The position numbers and the translations under genes are program-made. Of a DNA stretch of 64,000 nt, positions 58,896-64,000 are shown in pieces. This stretch comes from Desertibacillus haloalkaliphilus. Its GTDB lineage: Bacteria > Bacillota > Bacilli > Bacillales > KJ1-10-99. Below the pieces are notes generated by a model. The model searched no databases. It saw only the letters and a list, made by a program, of their open reading frames with translations, and was not told where the DNA came from. The number at the start of each line of letters is the position of its first letter. Positions within the stretch are counted from its first letter, which is position 1. The stretch spans positions 1-64,000 of the forward strand of contig NZ_JAHPIV010000016.1 of assembly GCF_019039105.1 (NCBI RefSeq), in the 5' to 3' direction.

Positions 58896-60401
58896 ATGTG
58901 TGGCATATTTGCCGTCACTGGTACAATTGATAATGAAAAAATCGATAGCATGTTAGAAAGTATGACCCACCGCGGTCCAGACGAAGGTGACCATGTCGAA
59001 GTGAACAACTTTCACTTCGGGCATCGTCGTCTCTCCATTATCGGCGTTGATAATGGAAAACAACCGATTTCTAATCGAGAACAAAGCAAATATATCGTTT
59101 GTAACGGTGAAATCTATAATTACCAACATTTGAAAGAACAGCTCAAAAAAACAACAACATTTAAGACGGATTCAGATAGTGAAGTCCCTTTAAAATTGTA
59201 TGAAGCTCATGGTGCTAAAGGTGTAACCTATCTAGATGGGATGTTTGCCTTTGTGATCGCCGATGTTGAAAATGAGACATTCATGGCTGCAAGAGACACC
59301 CTAGGAATTAAGCCACTTTATTATGGATACGATGAAAATGGCAACATGGCTTTTTCATCTGAGTTAAAAACACTTTTCCATGTCACAACCGATGTCAAAG
59401 AGTTCCCACAAGGACACTACTATACACCCGAGAGCGGTTTCGTCTCGTATCGTCGCATTAAAGCACCGTCACAGCTTCTAGATAAAACGAATGAAGTTGA
59501 AATTCTAACTGGCATACAATCGATCCTAGAAAAATCCGTACAAAAACGCCTCGTAGCTGATGTTGAAGTTGGTGTTCTCTTAAGCGGTGGACTAGATAGT
59601 AGTTTAATCGCTGCGATTGCTCAAAAATACCGCAATCAAGAACGTCCTCTGCACTCTTTTTGCGTTGGGATTGAAGGAAGTCCAGATATCGAAGCTGCAC
59701 GCGATGTCGCCAAATCAATTGGTACTATACACCATGAACACATCTATACAAAAGAAGAATTAATCGACGCCTTACCAGAGGTGATCTATTATTTAGAGTC
59801 TTATGACCCATCTCTCGTTCGTAGTGCGATCCCTTGTTACTTTGTCTCAAAACTAGCAGCAAAGCATGTGAAAGTTGTCCTTTCCGGCGAAGGGGCGGAT
59901 GAATTGTTCTCTGGGTACGCTTATCTACAAGAGATTACTGACGAGACTAAGCTAAATGAAGAATTGATACGAATCATTAACAGCCTACACAATATTAACT
60001 TACAGCGTTTAGATCGGATGAGCATGGCTCATTCCTTGGAAGGCCGCGTTCCATTCCTTGATTTAGAGCTGATTGACTACGCATTAAAAATCCCATCTTC
60101 GTTAAAACTTTCGAACGAGGAAGAGATGGAAAAAGCACTATTACGAAGGGCGTTTGAAGGTGTATTACCTGAGCACATTTTATGGCGTAAAAAAGCCGAG
60201 TTCTCAGAAGGTAGCGGAGCCGTTGATATTCTTGAAAGCTATGCAAATGAGGCGGTAACGGACGAAGAGCTAGTATGTGCCCAAAACAATGAGTCAATTA
60301 CGATTCGTAGCAAGCAAGAGTGGCTCTACTATAAAATTTTCAAAAACTATTACCCACAAAACTCTGCCCTAGAAACGATTGGACACTGGGCCGTTGTTTA
60401 G
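58896..60401 (+). CDS. Asparagine synthetase-like glutamine amidotransferase (AsnB/AsnO type)
   Basis: This 501-residue enzyme starts MCGIF, so Cys2 becomes the glutaminase nucleophile. The class II GATase domain (2-190) has HRGPDEG and CNGEIYN. The synthetase domain has the PP-loop SGGLDSS and the segment SGEGADELFSGY. It amidates a carboxylate such as aspartate using glutamine and ATP. It is only 27 bases after the binding-protein gene, so it is part of the sigma-54 operon. Pairing an amidotransferase with an osmoprotectant-type importer is unusual. The ATG at 58896 follows AGAGGTG. Confidence 0.9.
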   Translation: MCGIFAVTGTIDNEKIDSMLESMTHRGPDEGDHVEVNNFHFGHRRLSIIGVDNGKQPISNREQSKYIVCNGEIYNYQHLKEQLKKTTTFKTDSDSEVPLKLYEAHGAKGVTYLDGMFAFVIADVENETFMAARDTLGIKPLYYGYDENGNMAFSSELKTLFHVTTDVKEFPQGHYYTPESGFVSYRRIKAPSQLLDKTNEVEILTGIQSILEKSVQKRLVADVEVGVLLSGGLDSSLIAAIAQKYRNQERPLHSFCVGIEGSPDIEAARDVAKSIGTIHHEHIYTKEELIDALPEVIYYLESYDPSLVRSAIPCYFVSKLAAKHVKVVLSGEGADELFSGYAYLQEITDETKLNEELIRIINSLHNINLQRLDRMSMAHSLEGRVPFLDLELIDYALKIPSSLKLSNEEEMEKALLRRAFEGVLPEHILWRKKAEFSEGSGAVDILESYANEAVTDEELVCAQNNESITIRSKQEWLYYKIFKNYYPQNSALETIGHWAVV

Positions 60402-60428
60402 CATCCAAAAAAACACTGTTACTTCTAG

Positions 60429-60469
60429 AGGGCACTGAAAAAGTGTAAAATCCACTTTTTCAGTGCCCT
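60429..60469. terminator. Terminator of the sigma-54 operon
   Basis: AGGGCACTGAAAAAGTG pairs perfectly with CACTTTTTCAGTGCCCT around 7 bases, 28 bases past the stop. The following 150 bases contain the kinase promoter region; TAAAAT near 60557 is a possible -10. Confidence 0.88.
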
Positions 60470-60623
60470 TTATGTAATGTGCGAAGCCATTACTCTTCCT
60501 GAATTGGCCTTCCTGTTACTTTTTCAACAGTCTCTTACTTCTAACAGTGGTTTTTGTTAAAATAAAGAGATGAAAACTATTAACACAGCGGATCAGTACG
60601 ATTCATAGAGAGGATTAAACATC

Positions 60624-62750
60624 ATGAATAGGCTTTTACCTAAAGGATTGGCCGGGCGTTTTTTCGTCCTTGGGCTTTGCTTTATTGTTATACCGTTAAC
60701 ATTTATTTTCTCATTAGCTATTCATTCATCGAAGGAAACGTTGGAACAACAAACAAAAGTACACATGACACAAGCAACAACAGTTTTAGCGAATACAACG
60801 AAACAATTATTTGAACAAAAACTTGGTTTGCTAGAAGTCATGACACAGCAGCAACGGGATGGCGACTATCCAGATCATGCTGATATTGATATGATGAATC
60901 AACTGACGATTACGGACCCTTTTTTTCACCAAATTGCCTATTTAAATCACAATGGTACGATTAGGCATATTACGCCGTTTGTGACAACCAATTACAACAT
61001 CATTCGTGAACAAGCCAACGAAGTGATGTGGAGGAGAAACTCGTTCGTATCGATTGTCCCTGATCGTGATTCAACAGCCGTGATGATTACTGTTCCGTTT
61101 CAAGAGGAAGAGCATGGTGAAATCACTGGGTCGTTAATTGCAACTGTAAACCTTGAGCACCTAACATCATTTCTTGAAGAAACGATGATTGGTAATGAAG
61201 GTCGAAGCCTTTTAGTTAGCCATAGCGGCCATGTTTTTATCGATACAAAAAATAGCCGTTTAAGTGGAACGAGCTTATTTAACGAATCTTTCTTCTCTGA
61301 TATTTATACAGAAAAAACCGGAATCCATGAAGATGCATCGTTTGCTAATATTGATTCCTTAATTGCCTATCGGCCAATCGATCACCTACCGGTATTCGCC
61401 CTATCTATTCAACCAGTTGAACAAGCCTTTGCTCCCATTAGTGCCCTATCAAGCGTCCTAACAAAAGGCTGGGTATTTATTTTCATTGCAGGTATCAGTG
61501 TACTTACTCTCAGTATGCGCTGGATCATTAAGCCGATTAAACAATTAACAGACCAAGCAACGTTTTATGCAAAAGGTGAGAAATGGAAAATTGATATTTT
61601 AAAAGAAAAAGATGAGATTCAAACCTTAGGCAAAGCGATGAAACATATGGCCGATGAGCTCAAGCAGAAAGAGCGTTACCTCCAGCTCATTTTAGAATCA
61701 TTTCCATACGGCGTCATGACGACTGACCCTCGTGGTGAAATCACTTCGCTCAATAAGGCGGGTGAAAAACTCGTTCACACCCAAAAGGATAAACTTATCG
61801 GTAAATCAATCTCCGCGTTGCCATCACAAAAATTACGCCAGTTTTTACAACAGTTCAAAGACAAAACCGAACGTTTCACAGAACTTGAGGAAGAAATCTC
61901 GTCCATCAATGCAGAAGGTAAAAAACAAATCTTGAAAGTATCCATTTTCCCTTTACTCGACGAACAAGAGAACTTTATCGGAGTCTTAATCACCTTTTGG
62001 GATATTACAAAAATTAAACAACTGGAAAGCCACTTGCAGCGCTCAGAACATTTAGCAGCGATTGGACAGATGACAGCTGGACTTGCCCATGAAATTAAAA
62101 ATCCACTAGGGACAATTCAACTAGCAACTGATGTCGTTGATGCTGAACTCAAAGACCTTATTAAGAAAGAACAGTTAACGACACCTACACTCGCACTCAT
62201 TGAAGAGGCCTTATCAGATATTTCCGATGAGACGAGACGAATGAATGAGTTAGTCAGTCGCTTTTTAAAATTAAGTCGTCAACATAAGAAAGAGGAAAAA
62301 CAATTTGACGTTAACACAGTGGTAAATGAAGTAATCCAACTTCTCTCCCACCAATGTAACTATTATCAAATCGAAGTTAGCCACCACCTCGAATCAAAAC
62401 CATGTGTAATGATTGGGGATCGCAATCAACTGATCCAAGCACTGCTTAACCTGTTTTTAAACGGAATCGAGGCCATGAAACAGTCAGGTGGAATACTTAC
62501 TGTTACAACAGAACGACGTGAGGAGAACGTTGAATTAATCATTCAGGATGAAGGAATTGGGATCGAGCGATCAAAATTAAAACGAATATTTAATCCCTTC
62601 TTTTCAACAAAACAAGAAGGAACAGGCCTCGGCTTATCGATCACTCATGACATTATTACCCAACATAAAGGTCACATCGAAGTTGAAAGTGATAAAGGAG
62701 TTGGTACAACATTTACAATTATTTTACCATCTCCCATTGAAAATCATTGA
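60624..62750 (+). CDS. NtrB-like membrane sensor histidine kinase
   Basis: This 708-residue kinase has a membrane helix (about 15-35), a large external cache-like sensor (about 36-280) and a second helix (about 283-303). HAMP (about 303-355), PAS (about 360-470), HisKA with the phosphate-accepting H489 in GLAHEIKNPLGT, and HATPase with NLFLNGIEAM, DEGIGIE and GTGLGLS follow. It should sense an outside signal and phosphorylate the regulator downstream. The ATG follows GAGAGGA. Confidence 0.92.
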   Translation: MNRLLPKGLAGRFFVLGLCFIVIPLTFIFSLAIHSSKETLEQQTKVHMTQATTVLANTTKQLFEQKLGLLEVMTQQQRDGDYPDHADIDMMNQLTITDPFFHQIAYLNHNGTIRHITPFVTTNYNIIREQANEVMWRRNSFVSIVPDRDSTAVMITVPFQEEEHGEITGSLIATVNLEHLTSFLEETMIGNEGRSLLVSHSGHVFIDTKNSRLSGTSLFNESFFSDIYTEKTGIHEDASFANIDSLIAYRPIDHLPVFALSIQPVEQAFAPISALSSVLTKGWVFIFIAGISVLTLSMRWIIKPIKQLTDQATFYAKGEKWKIDILKEKDEIQTLGKAMKHMADELKQKERYLQLILESFPYGVMTTDPRGEITSLNKAGEKLVHTQKDKLIGKSISALPSQKLRQFLQQFKDKTERFTELEEEISSINAEGKKQILKVSIFPLLDEQENFIGVLITFWDITKIKQLESHLQRSEHLAAIGQMTAGLAHEIKNPLGTIQLATDVVDAELKDLIKKEQLTTPTLALIEEALSDISDETRRMNELVSRFLKLSRQHKKEEKQFDVNTVVNEVIQLLSHQCNYYQIEVSHHLESKPCVMIGDRNQLIQALLNLFLNGIEAMKQSGGILTVTTERREENVELIIQDEGIGIERSKLKRIFNPFFSTKQEGTGLGLSITHDIITQHKGHIEVESDKGVGTTFTIILPSPIENH

Positions 62751-62804
62751 GGATGACTGATGTCGACTGGCGATCACTACAGTCATATAAAAGGAGAAAT
62801 TATC

Positions 62805-64000
62805 GTGAGTAAATCCATTTTACTTGTTGAAGATAACGATAAATTAAGAAGATATATTAAATTAACACTCGATAAAGAAGGCTATGATGTTTATGAAGCT
62901 TCAACAGGCGCTCAAGCAGAAGCGACCATCAACGAACAGATGATCGATGTCGTCGTATTAGATATTCACTTACCTGATACGACTGGAATTAAACTACTAG
63001 AAAAGTGGAAAACAGTTCATTCACAAACCCAATACATCCTGTGTACCGCATATGGTGATGTTGAAGATGCTGTACAAGCAATGAAGATTGGCGCTTTTGA
63101 TTATTTAACAAAACCGATCAAAGCAGATGAACTGAAAGTTGTGATTGAACGTACGTTTGAATGGGCGCAATTAAATCAAGAAAACAAACAATTAAAGGAC
63201 GCAGTTAAAAAGAAGTACCATATGCATGGGATGATCGGTGAAAGTAAGAAAATGCAGCAAGTATTTGAATTCATTCAACGGATTTCTATCCAAGATATTA
63301 CCGTTCTTTTACAAGGTGAAAGCGGTACAGGTAAATCTCGATGTGCACATGCGATTCATCTAGAAAGTCCACGCCGGAATCAACCATTCATTCCGATAAA
63401 TTGTGCTGCGATCCCTGATCACCTTCTTGAAAGCGAACTATTCGGTTATCAGAAAGGTGCTTTTACAGGGGCGACTCAAACACAAAAGGGAAAATTCGAA
63501 GCAGCTGACGGGGGTACGCTATTCTTAGATGAAATTGCCGAAATCTCACTAGAGCTACAGGCAAAGTTACTACAAGTGACCCAAGAAAAGACATTTATTC
63601 CGCTTGGAAGTACGAAACCAAAGCATGTCGACGTTCGAATTATTGCAGCAACGAATCGTGACTTAGCAGAAATGGTTCAGCAAGGTGAATTTAGAGAAGA
63701 CCTATATTATCGACTAAACATTATTGGGATTGAGCTCCCTCCTCTACGTGAGCGTCAAGAAGATATCCCTCTTCTCATTACGCAAACACTTGAGCAGCTG
63801 AATGAGGAGCACAACCGTCAGTACACTGTACCTAAAGCTGTTCTCGCTGCATTATCATCCTATCCATGGCCAGGCAACATTCGTGAGCTGTACAATGCAC
63901 TCGCACGTGCCGCGGTTCTTTCACCTGATGAAGAATTACGATTAAGCGATTTCCCTGAAGAAATTAAACATTTTGCTCAGGAAAATCAACATGATGCCAC
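62805..64000 (+). CDS. NtrC-family sigma-54 response regulator (cut by window end)
   Basis: The visible 398 residues hold a receiver domain with phosphorylation site D53 (VVLDIHLPDTTG) and an AAA+ domain. The AAA+ domain has Walker A GESGTGKS (171-178), the sigma-54 contact loop GAFTGA (218-223), Walker B GTLFLDE and the arginine-finger region FREDLYYRL. The C-terminal DNA-binding domain lies beyond the window. It starts at a GTG behind AAAGGAG, 54 bases after the kinase gene. It is the obvious activator for the -24/-12 promoter at 55446. Confidence 0.94.
   Translation, partial: MSKSILLVEDNDKLRRYIKLTLDKEGYDVYEASTGAQAEATINEQMIDVVVLDIHLPDTTGIKLLEKWKTVHSQTQYILCTAYGDVEDAVQAMKIGAFDYLTKPIKADELKVVIERTFEWAQLNQENKQLKDAVKKKYHMHGMIGESKKMQQVFEFIQRISIQDITVLLQGESGTGKSRCAHAIHLESPRRNQPFIPINCAAIPDHLLESELFGYQKGAFTGATQTQKGKFEAADGGTLFLDEIAEISLELQAKLLQVTQEKTFIPLGSTKPKHVDVRIIAATNRDLAEMVQQGEFREDLYYRLNIIGIELPPLRERQEDIPLLITQTLEQLNEEHNRQYTVPKAVLAALSSYPWPGNIRELYNALARAAVLSPDEELRLSDFPEEIKHFAQENQHDA

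Noticed and set aside
1-64000. CRISPR arrays, tRNA or rRNA genes, insertion sequences, prophage
   Set aside because: No regularly spaced direct repeats, cloverleaf or rRNA-like blocks, transposase or phage genes were recognised. The remaining repeats are hairpins or short dispersed blocks.

Overview
The window is a low-GC Firmicutes chromosome segment, most likely from a Bacillaceae member close to the alkaliphilic or halotolerant, facultatively anaerobic denitrifying Bacillus relatives. The evidence is gene content (YwiC, YjzC, YitT/YitV, SWIM/SNF2 pair, AzlCD, OpuC-type transporter, Bacillus-type Fnr with C-terminal cysteines), strong AGGAGG-type ribosome binding sites and TTG/GTG starts. 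No rRNA, tRNA, CRISPR array, prophage or intact insertion sequence was seen.

Region 1 (about 1.7-28.3 kb) is an anaerobic respiration island. It holds ywiC, fnr, narK, a five-gene molybdoenzyme operon (cytochrome b, NasC/NapA-like molybdopterin subunit, four-cluster ferredoxin, Rieske protein, small membrane protein), a radical SAM/SPASM gene, a chemoreceptor, an Mrp-type ATPase, a fused 2-oxoacid:ferredoxin oxidoreductase, a nitrous oxide reductase (nos) operon, moaA and a second Crp/Fnr regulator. Eleven sites resembling the Fnr box TGTGA-N6-TCACA were read by eye. Most lie about 41.5 bp upstream of the transcription start implied by a good -10 hexamer, so one oxygen-sensing circuit probably controls the island. 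Two of these boxes drive no recognised protein gene and point to candidate small RNAs (26.0-26.1 kb and 28.04-28.21 kb).

Region 2 (28.4-38.2 kb) is a complete arginine operon, argC-argJ-argB-argD-carA-carB-argF, with an ArgR-type operator over the argC promoter. It is followed by cstA with a CcpA-type cre site.

Region 3 (40.1-54 kb) mixes housekeeping and small genes. Its most striking locus is 40,741-41,244, a thioredoxin-fold lipoprotein whose active site reads UGA-Gly-Ile-Cys. A bacterial-SECIS-like hairpin follows the UGA, so the gene is probably a selenoprotein rather than a pseudogene. It sits in a ctaG-sco1-ytkA-like copper/cytochrome oxidase assembly cluster. Other genes are azlCD with a cupin regulator, a SWIM/SNF2 pair, and yitT/yitV.

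Region 4 (55.3-64 kb) looks like a self-contained sigma-54 system. An OpuC-type ABC transporter (permease, ATPase, permease, binding lipoprotein) and an asparagine-synthetase-like amidotransferase lie behind a perfect -24/-12 promoter with two upstream 22-bp repeats. Just downstream are an NtrB-like sensor kinase and an NtrC-like sigma-54 activator, which is cut by the window end.
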